A DNA stretch of 64,000 bases from Brevibacterium sp. UMB1308A. Its GTDB lineage: Bacteria; Actinomycetota; Actinomycetes; Actinomycetales; Brevibacteriaceae. The position numbers and the translations under genes are program-made. Under the pieces are notes generated by a model. That model had not been told where the DNA came from. It did no database searches and saw nothing but the letters and a program-made list of their open reading frames with translations. Every line of letters starts with the position of its first letter. Within the stretch, counting starts at the first letter, position 1. The stretch lies in the NCBI RefSeq assembly GCF_030230605.1, contig NZ_JASPDO010000007.1, positions 1-64,000 on the forward strand, in the 5' to 3' direction. Shown here one piece after another: positions 16,321-24,510 of the stretch.

Positions 16321-17040
16321 TTACGAAGACGCTTCCTCAACCTCATCCGCACCGTCTACAGCCACCTCAGTCTCAGCTGACGGTGAGTCTTCAGGGATAG
16401 CCGGGCCGTTGAGAAGCTCTTGCAGTTGACTGCGCGATTTTTCCAGGTACTCCCGCATTGTTTCGGCAGCTTGTTCACGTTGCCCCGACTCAACAAGCTT
16501 CAAAATCTCCTCATTGCGTTCCACATATGGGTAATGGAATTCTTGGTGCTCATCCGATGCGTGAACGAACAACAGACGCATCATGGCTAAGACCCGCGTC
16601 ATTATTTCATCAGCGAATGTGGACCCTGCAGCCTCAACGATGACCGCGTGGAAACGTTGATTCGCATCCCCCACGGCGTCGTGGTCGTGGGCTTCTCTGG
16701 CTAGCTGACCGTCCTGCACGCATTCGTGAAGCGCGTCAATATCGAGGCCACGTGACCACTGTAAAACTGCGGGTTCAAGAAGTGAGCGCAGTCTGAAGAT
16801 CTCGTCAATGAGCTCTTCGTCCGGCAGAGTTACCCAAACTCCTCGGTGCGGTAGCCTGACAACGACTCCGTAATCCTCTAGCGAGACAAAAGCCTCACGC
16901 AAAGTGTTTCGAGACACTTCGAGCCGCTCCGCCAAGTTCACTTCGTTGAGCTTCTCACCAGGACGCAGGCGCCCTGTGGAAATTTCGTTCAGGAGGGTGC
17001 GGGTGGCGCGTTGGTGCGCAGATACAAATGTGGGAGTCAC
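16321..17040 (-). CDS. GntR-family (FadR/FCD) transcriptional regulator
   Basis: A 239-residue repressor or activator. The winged helix (about 10-72) has GRLRPGEKLNEVNLAERLEV then SRNTLREAFVSLEDYGVV; the FCD ligand domain (about 80-215) has the metal/ligand residues in LRSLLEP and RFHAVIVEAAG. The tail is acidic. The start is GTG; an upstream ATG is out of frame. It is the last gene of the minus-strand 5-oxoproline cluster, 72 bp after the biotin carboxylase gene, and probably controls that cluster and the transporter. Confidence 0.85.
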   Translation of the reverse strand: MTPTFVSAHQRATRTLLNEISTGRLRPGEKLNEVNLAERLEVSRNTLREAFVSLEDYGVVVRLPHRGVWVTLPDEELIDEIFRLRSLLEPAVLQWSRGLDIDALHECVQDGQLAREAHDHDAVGDANQRFHAVIVEAAGSTFADEIMTRVLAMMRLLFVHASDEHQEFHYPYVERNEEILKLVESGQREQAAETMREYLEKSRSQLQELLNGPAIPEDSPSAETEVAVDGADEVEEASS

Positions 17041-17112
17041 CCGTCCATGTTACGAGGTATTGGACCACTCGTTCAGACGCGGCGCGCCTATGAGACAAGA
17101 ACAGGAAACAAT

Positions 17113-18876
17113 CTATGCGATTCGTGCAATCGTCGCGCCCGCTGCGATCTCGTCTCCTGCAGACAAGGCTTCGCATTCCACCGTCCCTGCTGCTGGAGCC
17201 ACAATGTTGGACTCCATTTTCATGGCTTCAATCACAGCGATCGTCTGACCTTTGTCGACCTTTTCCCCGTCCGCGACCTTCCACGTCACGAGCTTTCCAG
17301 CGTAAGGGCTGGTGACAGTGTTGTCTGAATCAGCAGCGTCCGCCGAGGTGTCACCACGTTCGCGTGCCCCGTCAGCCTTCGGGGTGGCAGCGGCCACCTG
17401 TGAGAGTAGTTGAGCAGGGATGCCCAGTTCTACGCGTTTCCCGTCCAGTTCGATGCCAAATCGTGTGAGCGGTTGTTCTGCACTGTGATCGGCATAAATC
17501 TGACTACGTTCGAAGTCGCTCGCAAAGTCCTGCTCGATCCACGTTGTGTGTACTGCGAAATCGTCGACGAAGTCTGGGTGTTCGAGGACTGCTTGGTGGA
17601 ACGGCACCACAGTCGCAACACCTTCGATAACCAGCTCCTTGAAAGCTTGGCGGGCACGGCTGATCGCCTGCTCCCTGGTGGATCCATGAACAATGAGTTT
17701 AGCCATCATTGAGTCGTACACACCTGGAACAGTGGACCCAGATGTCACCCCGGAGTCTACTCGGATGCCTGGTCCTGTAGGAGCCTCAAAACGTGTGACA
17801 GTGCCAGGGCAAGGAACATAGCCAGCTGCAACGTCCTCGGCGTTGAGGCGGAACTCAATAGCATGCCCGTTCTGGGGCAGCGCCCCGCCTTGCACATCAT
17901 CTGCAAAGGACAGAGGCAAACCATCTGCAATTCGGAACTGTTCGCCAACCAGGTCCACGCCCGTGGTCATTTCCGTGACAGGGTGTTCCACCTGCAAGCG
18001 CGTGTTGACCTCAAGGAAGCTGATGGTTCCGTCGTCTGCAACTAAGAACTCAGCCGTGCCTGCTCCCGTGTAGCCAACCGATTCGCAGATGGCAACGGAC
18101 GCCCGGCGGATCATCTCCTCTTGATCGTCAGTGAGAAACGGTGCGGGTGCCTCTTCAACGAGCTTCTGATTGCGCCGTTGCAAGGAACAGTCGCGCAAAC
18201 CAACAACAACCGTGTTGCCGTGAGTATCAGCCAAAACCTGGGCTTCAACGTGGCGGGGTTTAACCAAAAACTTCTCAACAAAACACTCATCACGACCAAA
18301 CGCAGCCCGGGACTCGCGCCCAGCGGCAGCGAAAGCGTCTTCAATGTCGCTGAGTTCGTGAACAACCTTGAGACCGCGACCACCTCCGCCGTATGCGGCT
18401 TTAATGGCGATCGGTAACCCGTGCTCTTGAGCAAACGCGTGGGCATCTTCCCAGTGCTCCACAGGCCCGTCAGAACCAGGAGCCAATGGAGCGCCGACGC
18501 TTACCGCAATATCGCGTGCCGTCACCTTGTTGCCAAGGGTTTCGATCACGTCAGCAGACGGGCCAATCCACGTCAAACCAGCTGCGGTGACCGCACTAGC
18601 GAACTGGGCATTTTCAGCTAGAAATCCATATCCGGGGTGGACCGCGTCGACCTTCGCGCGAAGGGCAATCTCGATGATCGCAGGAATGTTCATGTACGTA
18701 TCGGCTGGTGTGGTTCCAGGAAGGCGGTAGGCCTCGCTAGCGACGCGGGTGTGCAACGCGTTCGCGTCAGCGTCGGAATACACGGCTACAGAACGTAGGC
18801 CGTGATCGGCCGCAGCGCGGGCGATTCGCACCGCAATTTCCCCGCGATTAGCGATAAGAACAGATTTCAACGGCAT
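17113..18876 (-). CDS. Biotin carboxylase fused to biotin carboxyl carrier domain
   Basis: A 587-residue acyl-CoA carboxylase alpha-type protein. The biotin carboxylase part (about 1-445) has the ATP-grasp glycine loop GGGGRG at 163-168 and the EVNTRLQVEHPVTE signature. A linker rich in Ala/Asp precedes a biotinyl domain with AMKM; Lys553 is the expected biotin site. No carboxyltransferase of the acyl-CoA type is nearby; instead the gene overlaps pxpBC by 10 bp. Since KipI/KipA domains are homologous to the carboxyltransferase of urea carboxylase, the two proteins may form one biotin-dependent enzyme. A general acetyl-CoA carboxylase role is the alternative. Confidence 0.9.
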   Translation of the reverse strand: MPLKSVLIANRGEIAVRIARAAADHGLRSVAVYSDADANALHTRVASEAYRLPGTTPADTYMNIPAIIEIALRAKVDAVHPGYGFLAENAQFASAVTAAGLTWIGPSADVIETLGNKVTARDIAVSVGAPLAPGSDGPVEHWEDAHAFAQEHGLPIAIKAAYGGGGRGLKVVHELSDIEDAFAAAGRESRAAFGRDECFVEKFLVKPRHVEAQVLADTHGNTVVVGLRDCSLQRRNQKLVEEAPAPFLTDDQEEMIRRASVAICESVGYTGAGTAEFLVADDGTISFLEVNTRLQVEHPVTEMTTGVDLVGEQFRIADGLPLSFADDVQGGALPQNGHAIEFRLNAEDVAAGYVPCPGTVTRFEAPTGPGIRVDSGVTSGSTVPGVYDSMMAKLIVHGSTREQAISRARQAFKELVIEGVATVVPFHQAVLEHPDFVDDFAVHTTWIEQDFASDFERSQIYADHSAEQPLTRFGIELDGKRVELGIPAQLLSQVAAATPKADGARERGDTSADAADSDNTVTSPYAGKLVTWKVADGEKVDKGQTIAVIEAMKMESNIVAPAAGTVECEALSAGDEIAAGATIARIA

Positions 18877-20435
18877 CCTGTTTCTCCTGGAATATCGACG
18901 AGGTCAAAGTGTATGCGTGCGCCCGGAGGAAGCTGGGCAGCAACGTCGAGGTCTTCCGCCACGACAGTAGCAATGACAGGGTATCCGCCGGTTACCGGGT
19001 GGTCTGCGAGGAACAACACCGGATGCCCTTCAGGTGGCACCTGAATGGCTCCCGACACCATACCTTCGCTGGCGAGCTCCCCCTTATCTTCTGCTCTCTT
19101 CAGCGCCCGGCCGTCCCCTTCAGGGCTCAGTCGTAAGGCGATTCGGTTTGACGTGGGGCTCACCGTCCAGGTTTGCGTGGTAAGAGTGTCCAGCTCGCCG
19201 GGCGCGCACCAGTGTGCACGCGGGCCAGGAACCGCGCGTAACGTGACCGAATCAAGCTGGTCAGGCAAAGTGCTGGGTTCGGCTTCGCCCACGGCTACAG
19301 GAACAGCATCCATGTCTACCTTGAGCCTTTGACCAGCAACAATGGGCTCAGGGCCCAGCTTCGAAAGCGTATCAGTGGCAGTCGATCCCATGACAGCGGG
19401 AGCGGCGAAACCACCTCGGACTGCTACGTAGTTGCGCGTCCCGCACGTAGGCGTACCTACAGACAGTTCCGCACCTTCTGGGACCACAACCGGGGTACGC
19501 AGAGGTGCCGGTTGGCCGTTAACCGTCAGCGGAGCTTCTGCGCCAGTGACAGTACACGTGAGGTCGGTGTCCGCGCGGAAACCGAACCCACCGAACAGGC
19601 ACTCAATCACGGTTGCACTCGAGGCGTTGCCCACAATGCGGTTGGCTTGCCTGGCAGCCCCGCGGTCTAATGCTCCCGATGTGGATACGCCCACATCGCC
19701 GTGTCCCACACGCCCTAAGTCCTGAAAGAGGGCCTGTAATCCCACCTCGGTCACGGTTGCTACGGGCTTCCCATGGTCAGGGGAGACCGCCGAGGTGGTA
19801 GGTGGCTTCACGTCGATGTGTTCTGTGACAGCGCGGTAGCGCACGGTGTCACCAGGGCGGATGAGGTTAGGCGGGTTCTGGGTTTCATCCCACACCGCTT
19901 TAGGAGTGGTCCCGATGAGCTGCCAGCCACCGGGTGAGTCGATTGGGTACACCGCGGAGTACCGCCCTGCTATGGCAATGGAACCAGCGGGAACTTGTGT
20001 TCGTGGAGAGTCTCTTCGGGGTGTGTCCCATGACTGCGTTGCCGAGGTGCAATAGACGAATCCGGGGGCAAATCCCCCAAAGGCGGCTGTCCACTCTTCA
20101 TTCGTGTGGTAGTCGATAAGGGCCTGAGCTGACATGCCATACCAGCGTGCTACTTCTTCGAGGTCTTCCCCGGAATACACCACGTCGATGTCAACGGTCT
20201 TGTTTCTTTCCTCCCGCACTTCCGGCGGCTGGAATGAGTTCAGGGTTTTGAAAGCGGCGTCCAACGCTCGGCGTGTGTCGGCTTTGAACAGTAGCGTGTT
20301 AAATGCAGCGATGACTTCGATTTGGCCATCTAACGGGTGCGCGCTTAAGTGGGCGTGCCACTTCATGACGGTTTTTGTGTCAGGGAGATCGATGAGGATC
20401 GAACGGGTCCCCATGAAACGAATTTCGGGGTTCAT
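18867..20435 (-). CDS. Fused PxpB-PxpC (KipI-KipA) protein
   Basis: A 522-residue fusion. Residues about 1-215 are PxpB/KipI (AHS1): FGGFAPGFVYC, PRTQVPAGSIAIAG and PGGWQLIG. Residues about 235-522 are PxpC/KipA (AHS2): LQALFQDLGRVGHGDVGVST, then GALDRGAARQANRIVGN and VLFLADHPVTGGYP. In many bacteria these are two genes of the ATP-dependent 5-oxoprolinase. The ATG at 20435 overlaps the stop of pxpA (ATGA), and a longer upstream frame is only shadow of pxpA. AHS1-AHS2 also form the carboxyltransferase part of urea carboxylase, relevant because the next gene encodes BC-BCCP. Confidence 0.92.
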   Translation of the reverse strand: MNPEIRFMGTRSILIDLPDTKTVMKWHAHLSAHPLDGQIEVIAAFNTLLFKADTRRALDAAFKTLNSFQPPEVREERNKTVDIDVVYSGEDLEEVARWYGMSAQALIDYHTNEEWTAAFGGFAPGFVYCTSATQSWDTPRRDSPRTQVPAGSIAIAGRYSAVYPIDSPGGWQLIGTTPKAVWDETQNPPNLIRPGDTVRYRAVTEHIDVKPPTTSAVSPDHGKPVATVTEVGLQALFQDLGRVGHGDVGVSTSGALDRGAARQANRIVGNASSATVIECLFGGFGFRADTDLTCTVTGAEAPLTVNGQPAPLRTPVVVPEGAELSVGTPTCGTRNYVAVRGGFAAPAVMGSTATDTLSKLGPEPIVAGQRLKVDMDAVPVAVGEAEPSTLPDQLDSVTLRAVPGPRAHWCAPGELDTLTTQTWTVSPTSNRIALRLSPEGDGRALKRAEDKGELASEGMVSGAIQVPPEGHPVLFLADHPVTGGYPVIATVVAEDLDVAAQLPPGARIHFDLVDIPGETGCR

Positions 20436-21190
20436 ACGAAGCTTTCCACCGTCACGCCAGCCTGGGTGAGCGCCTGACGAATAGCGCGAGACATCTCTAC
20501 TGCGCCGGGGGAATCGCCGTGCACACAGATTGACTGGGCATCGATGTGGATGGTGGACCCGTCGCGGGCGGTCACGGTTCCTTTTGTAGCCATGTCGAGG
20601 ACTCGTGCACACACGTGCTCCACGTCGGTGACAACGGCATCGGCTTCTTTGCGGGACACGAGCGTGCCGTCCGGGTTGTAGTTTCGGTCTGCGAATGCTT
20701 CCGTAACGACGTCAATGCCGGCTTTTTGGGCAATCTTTGCGGCCACTGAACCGGGCAAAAGAAGCAGAGGAATGTTTCGTGAGAACGCGCTCACTGCGTC
20801 GACGACTGCCTGGGCATGGGCTGCGTTGTGCACGATCTCGTTGTAGAGCGCACCGTGGGGTTTGACGTATCGCACGTGAGTTCCGTGGGAGCGGGCTATC
20901 GCGTCGAGTGCGCCAATCTGATAGAGAACCTCGTCGGCAAGCTGATGGGGATCGTAGTCAATGAAGCGGCGACCAAACCCGGCGGGATCGTTATATGACG
21001 GGTGGGCGCCAATTGTGACGTTTCGGCTTGCAGCTGACTTCACTGTCGCTGCGATTCCGTGGGGTGTTCCGGCATGGTAGCCACAGGCCACGTTGGCAGA
21101 AGAAACGACATCAAGAATCGCGTCATCGTCGCTTAGTGCGACTCCCGCGACAGATTCTCCCAGGTCTGAGTTGATGTCGATAGTCGTCAT
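20432..21190 (-). CDS. pxpA: 5-oxoprolinase subunit A (LamB/YcsF family)
   Basis: A 252-residue TIM-barrel-like protein that with PxpB and PxpC opens the 5-oxoproline ring to glutamate at the cost of ATP. Signature parts: MTTIDINSDLGES, ANVACGYHAGTP, GAHPSYNDPAGFGRR and VKPHGALYNE. First gene of the operon pxpA-pxpBC-biotin carboxylase-gntR, all overlapping or closely spaced. 5-Oxoproline arises by spontaneous cyclisation of glutamine and glutamate, so this is a salvage function. Confidence 0.93.
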   Translation of the reverse strand: MTTIDINSDLGESVAGVALSDDDAILDVVSSANVACGYHAGTPHGIAATVKSAASRNVTIGAHPSYNDPAGFGRRFIDYDPHQLADEVLYQIGALDAIARSHGTHVRYVKPHGALYNEIVHNAAHAQAVVDAVSAFSRNIPLLLLPGSVAAKIAQKAGIDVVTEAFADRNYNPDGTLVSRKEADAVVTDVEHVCARVLDMATKGTVTARDGSTIHIDAQSICVHGDSPGAVEMSRAIRQALTQAGVTVESFV

Positions 21191-21280
21191 GTTCCGTTTC
21201 CCTAAGAGTGATCGTTCTGCAATTCTAGAGTTTTTTGTAGAAGTTTAAACCCTTCCGAGAGCTTCCCATGGCTTACCTTT

Positions 21281-21700
21281 CTAACGCAGTGAGCAATGTG
21301 CTGTTTGCGTCCCGAGGTGGCAGTCATTTGGGTGTGACTGGCACCAAGGTGTTGTTCCGCGAAGAAGGTAGCGGTGTTGGGCCACCCAGGTATATGCACG
21401 GTCTTGTAGGTTGCGAATTCCAGGGAGCTTGTAAAGCCGTGTGAACAGGCGAGTTCCAAAGGTCACGTCGAGGACTAGGTTGATGGATTCGGCTCCAGAG
21501 GCGCTGCGGTCGTGAGTGAAGGCCCAGGCCGCTTGCTGTGTGTCGGTTTCCGTGAGGTTGAACCGTTCGTGAACGCCGGGCCGTTGAGCGGGGTGCAACC
21601 GGATGCGCGCTTTTCTATCAAAGCGCTTGATTGCGTATGCGGCACGCGTGCAATAACCGCACTGTCCGTCAAAAACAAGGTCGACCAAATCGTGTGGCAT
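21281..21700 (-). CDS. DCC-family (DUF393) thiol-disulfide oxidoreductase-like protein
   Basis: A 139-residue protein with the family motif VFDGQCGYCTRAA at about 9-21 (two Cys in CGYC) and the C-terminal DRAYTWVAQHRYLL. DCC proteins are thioredoxin-fold-like and little studied. Two extra Cys in the tail (PWCQSHPNDC) are not part of the usual pattern. No ribosome-binding site is obvious before the ATG. Confidence 0.85.
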   Translation of the reverse strand: MPHDLVDLVFDGQCGYCTRAAYAIKRFDRKARIRLHPAQRPGVHERFNLTETDTQQAAWAFTHDRSASGAESINLVLDVTFGTRLFTRLYKLPGIRNLQDRAYTWVAQHRYLLRGTTPWCQSHPNDCHLGTQTAHCSLR

Positions 21701-21738
21701 GTGGTGTTTTTCGTTGCTGGGACTGTAATGGGAAAGCG

Positions 21739-21770
21739 GGGTTCCCGCTGAGAATGCCCAGCGGGAACCC
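21739..21770 (-). terminator. Strong hairpin behind csbD
   Basis: GGGTTCCCGCTG (21739-21750), 8-nt loop, CAGCGGGAACCC (21759-21770), a perfect 12-bp stem 20 bp past the csbD stop on the minus strand. The T-run is poor, as is often so in actinobacteria. Confidence 0.7.
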
Positions 21771-21789
21771 GGAGCTTGAGTGAGTCTTA

Positions 21790-22026
21790 CTATTTGTCGT
21801 TTCCAAGCAGGCCGTCGACCGCACCCTTTACGGAGTCTTTGACGTCGTCAAACGTGTTTTTGGCCGAGTTCTTAGCGTCGTCGAGCTTGTCTTTCAAGTC
21901 AGCTTTAGTGGCTTCTGCCTTGCCGCGGGCTTCGGTTTCTTTGTCGCCGGTGAGTTTTCCGGCGCCTTCCTGAATCTTTCCGCCCACTTTGTCAGCGGTG
22001 TTTTCAAACTTGTCTTCTGCGCTCAT
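21790..22026 (-). CDS. CsbD-like stress protein
   Basis: A 78-residue hydrophilic helical protein rich in Lys, Asp, Ala and Glu. The CsbD signature is plain: DKFENTADKVGGKIQEGAGK, then LTGDKETEARGKAEATKADL. GGAGGTGCGCG precedes the ATG at 22026. CsbD proteins are general-stress products; in B. subtilis the gene is under SigB. Four TTGGGTA boxes lie in the region just upstream, but they face the other way. Confidence 0.9.
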   Translation of the reverse strand: MSAEDKFENTADKVGGKIQEGAGKLTGDKETEARGKAEATKADLKDKLDDAKNSAKNTFDDVKDSVKGAVDGLLGNDK

Positions 22027-22348
22027 CGCGCACCTCCTTCGAGTTTGACACTGCACATTTATGTGCACGCTTCCATCCTATTGGGTAACCGGGTCCCGGT
22101 TCCTTGAGTGGACATGAGGGCTTTTGGGTATACAACTCCCAGTTACTCACCACAAGTGACCTGGTTTTGGACTTGCTGTGTTGGGTAACTGGCCGATTTA
22201 TGGCCAAAAACGTGAACAAAACGAACAAAAAGGGTGTGTAGTCACCACACTGGATTGAGCTGTGTTGGGTAAACGGTTCTTCGCATCTGCGGGGTGTGAG
22301 CGATGCCCTGAAACCAGACAAAATGAGCCTTGAAGGGTCAGTTCAAGG
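22027..22348. other. Gene-free stretch with repeated TTGGGTA boxes
   Basis: TTGGGTA occurs on the plus strand at 22081, 22124, 22181 and 22265; the last two lie in a 14-bp direct repeat, GCTGTGTTGGGTAA (22175-22188 and 22259-22272, 84 bp apart). GGGTA resembles the -10 of SigB/SigF-type promoters, yet both flanking genes (csbD and the CDF exporter) are on the minus strand. Minus-strand frames in this stretch look non-coding. Confidence 0.5.
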
Positions 22349-23290
22349 TTAGGGGTGCGTGTGGTACTCGTGAGCCCCATGTTTGAGTGGCTCGAACTGA
22401 AACGTGGAGTGCTCAACGTCGAAATGTCCCGCAACACAATCCTGCACTTGATCGAGTAACTGGGGGATGTGCCCGTCCTCAAAACACTCGTCGTCGACAA
22501 CAACGTGTGCCGAAAGGGCCGGCAAGTCAGTCGAGACGCTCCACACGTGCAAATCGTGCACGCGCTGCACGTGGGGGAGTTCAAGAATATGTTCCGTGAT
22601 TTCTTCCAGGTCAATACCTTTTGGCGCTGCTTCAAGTAGAACTCGGCCGGCGTCGCGGAGCAGGTTCCATGCCGCGTACACCATGAGTCCGCACACCAGC
22701 AACGACGCAATGACATCTGCCATCACCCACCCAGTGAACATGATGATCAGGGCGGCGATCATCGTTCCGATGAAACTGTAGAGATCAGTCAGAATGTGCT
22801 GATACGCACCCTCCACGTTAAGACTCGACCGGTTGGCACGCGCAACCAACCATGCGACCACGATATTGACTGCCACCCCGACCGCGGCAACGATCAGCAC
22901 CGGGCCGCCATCGACCTCGGGCGGTTCAAACAGACGGCGGATCGCTTCAACAGCAATAATGCCGGCAACAACCAGTAGCGTGATGCCATTGACCGCAGCA
23001 GAGATGATCTCAACGCGCTTCAACCCCCACGTCAGCGCTCCTTTTGGGGGACGGGCAACCAAGCGAATCGTCCACAGCGCTAGCGCAATTGCGCCCACAT
23101 CGGACAGCATGTGCCCGGCATCCGAAAGCAACGCAAGGGAGCCGGTCACGAAACTTACAACGACCTCGGCGATCATAAACGCGCCAAGAGTGATCAAAGC
23201 CAGCCACAGATACCGGCGGTCAGCGTCGGCAGAGATGCTGTGGTTGTGCCCTTCGTGGTCGTGTGCGGACTGCTTAACCAAGTCAGACAT
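22349..23290 (-). CDS. Cation diffusion facilitator (CzcD-like Zn/Cd/Co exporter)
   Basis: A 313-residue CDF exporter that expels divalent metal ions in exchange for protons. His-rich start (HDHEGHNHS), six membrane segments, the metal sites SDAGHMLSD in segment 2 and HILTDLYSF in segment 5, and a C-terminal cytosolic domain with HVQRVHDLHVWS. The ATG at 23290 lies 8 bp inside the end of the ArsR gene, so regulator and pump are coupled. Zinc is the likeliest substrate. Confidence 0.93.
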   Translation of the reverse strand: MSDLVKQSAHDHEGHNHSISADADRRYLWLALITLGAFMIAEVVVSFVTGSLALLSDAGHMLSDVGAIALALWTIRLVARPPKGALTWGLKRVEIISAAVNGITLLVVAGIIAVEAIRRLFEPPEVDGGPVLIVAAVGVAVNIVVAWLVARANRSSLNVEGAYQHILTDLYSFIGTMIAALIIMFTGWVMADVIASLLVCGLMVYAAWNLLRDAGRVLLEAAPKGIDLEEITEHILELPHVQRVHDLHVWSVSTDLPALSAHVVVDDECFEDGHIPQLLDQVQDCVAGHFDVEHSTFQFEPLKHGAHEYHTHP

Positions 23291-23639
23291 GGTTAGTGTC
23301 CTTCTGCTGTGAGTGGTCAATGCATGTGTCTGCAGTAGTCAGGACAGCTGTGGCGGCCTTAAGCAGGTGTGTAGTTTCCTGTGGGTGGGCCAAGGTGTAG
23401 TAGGTGGCTCTGCCGTGAGTGTGGCTGGCGTTGCGAAGCGAGGCCACGTGCGTTGACACGGTTGACTGGGCAAGGCCGAGGTGGTCGACAAGGTCGGCAA
23501 CCCGGTGTTCGCCTAACTGCAAATGTTGGATGATCTGAAGGCGGTGCGGGTCGCCGAGGCTCTTAAAGAGTGTCGCCCAGCTTTCGAGCTCCGTGTGGGA
23601 ATTTTCGTGGGAAGCTTCCTCGTGAATAATCATCGCCAT
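23283..23639 (-). CDS. ArsR/SmtB-family metal-sensing repressor
   Basis: A 118-residue repressor with FKSLGDPHRLQIIQHL and the recognition part VADLVDHLGLAQSTVSTHVA. The classic alpha-3 ELCVCDL cysteine site is absent (EHRVADLVDHL); His residues near both ends (DTCIDHSQ and the N-terminal HEEASHENSH) point to zinc-type sensing. I chose the ATG at 23639 because the palindrome at 23650-23667 sits directly upstream; a longer frame reads through that site. It controls the exporter behind it. Confidence 0.9.
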   Translation of the reverse strand: MAMIIHEEASHENSHTELESWATLFKSLGDPHRLQIIQHLQLGEHRVADLVDHLGLAQSTVSTHVASLRNASHTHGRATYYTLAHPQETTHLLKAATAVLTTADTCIDHSQQKDTNHV

Positions 23640-23649
23640 AGACCGATGA

Positions 23650-23667
23650 TATCGCCATGTATCGATA
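23650..23667. promoter_or_regulatory. Likely ArsR operator
   Basis: TATCG-N8-CGATA, a perfect inverted repeat 10 bp before the ATG of the ArsR-type gene and about 35 bp before the divergent PAP2 gene. The position suits autorepression of the regulator-exporter operon. Confidence 0.6.
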
Positions 23668-23700
23668 AAATCTATTCGGTTGTTCGGATAGGCTTTCTTG

Positions 23701-24456
23701 ATGCGCTCATTCGTTGTCCGTGGTCGGAAAGCCCTCGAGTCCATCCTTGTGTGGATAGCTCGCAGGCTTGGTCCGTGGACTGTTATGACCATTGTTCTAG
23801 CTGTTGGTATGGCGGTTCTTGCTGCATTGGCAAAACTCACGGGTGAGGTTTATGAAGAAGTTGCTTATGAAAACGGCACTGTTCACATTGACCGGCCAGT
23901 ACTTGATTTCATGCTGTCCATGCGGGCGGCATGGCTGACCTCTGTGGTCAACGCATACACTCACGTCGGTGGAAAAGTGGGCGGTGTGATTGTGTGCCTT
24001 GTGCTCATTGTTGTTCTGACATTTCTCATGCGCTCGGCGCGACCCGCAGTTCTTCTAGCGGCAGGCGCGCTTGGGTCTGTGTGCATTTCGATTGCGGGGA
24101 AAGAAATTGTGGGGCGGGAGCGTCCACCCCGTGTTGACGCGATTCCTCCGTATGAAGTGTCGCCGTCGTTTCCGTCGGGGCATACGCTTTCGGCAACCGC
24201 GATCATGATTGTCACTGCGTACCTCCTGGTGCTGTGGCTTTCGCATACGCATGCGCGGATCCTGGCTGTTCTTCTGTGCGGCACCTATGCGGTGACAATG
24301 GGTTTGAGTCGCGTGTACTTAGGTCACCACTGGCTCACAGACGTCATTGCGGGATTCGGAGTAGGGGCTGCGTGGGGAGTTGTGGTTATCCTTGCCCACC
24401 AGGTGTTCCATACTGCGCGGCGGGTAAGAGCCACTCGGAGGTTGGACTCGGAGTGA
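23701..24456 (+). CDS. PAP2-family membrane phosphatase
   Basis: A 251-residue protein with six membrane segments and the three phosphatase motifs: KEIVGRERPP, PSFPSGH and SRVYLGHHWLTDV. It dephosphorylates a lipid phosphate such as undecaprenyl pyrophosphate or phosphatidylglycerophosphate at the outer face. TAGGCT at 23689-23694 is 6 nt before the ATG and there is no ribosome-binding site, so the message is probably leaderless. The last codons lie in a 24-bp direct repeat. Confidence 0.9.
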   Translation: MRSFVVRGRKALESILVWIARRLGPWTVMTIVLAVGMAVLAALAKLTGEVYEEVAYENGTVHIDRPVLDFMLSMRAAWLTSVVNAYTHVGGKVGGVIVCLVLIVVLTFLMRSARPAVLLAAGALGSVCISIAGKEIVGRERPPRVDAIPPYEVSPSFPSGHTLSATAIMIVTAYLLVLWLSHTHARILAVLLCGTYAVTMGLSRVYLGHHWLTDVIAGFGVGAAWGVVVILAHQVFHTARRVRATRRLDSE

Positions 24457-24479
24457 GAGCTACTCGGGGGTTGGACTCG
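24427..24479. repeat. Two 24-bp imperfect direct repeats at the PAP2 stop
   Basis: Copies at 24427-24450 and 24456-24479 differ at two positions and share the core GGTTGGACTCG. The first encodes the last residues of the phosphatase, the second begins on the last base of its TGA. This looks like a recent tandem duplication that may have altered the C-terminus. Confidence 0.7.
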
Positions 24480-24510
24480 CAACTGTGAACGGCCTCGGGA
24501 CGTTCCTTGC

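Noticed and set aside
20436..20612. Longer start of the PxpBC fusion
   Set aside because: The extra residues are shadow of pxpA; the ATG at 20435 gives the normal PxpB start.
22198..22716. Minus-strand frame of 172 codons overlapping the CDF exporter
   Set aside because: It lies out of frame over a clear exporter gene and has a shadow-like composition.
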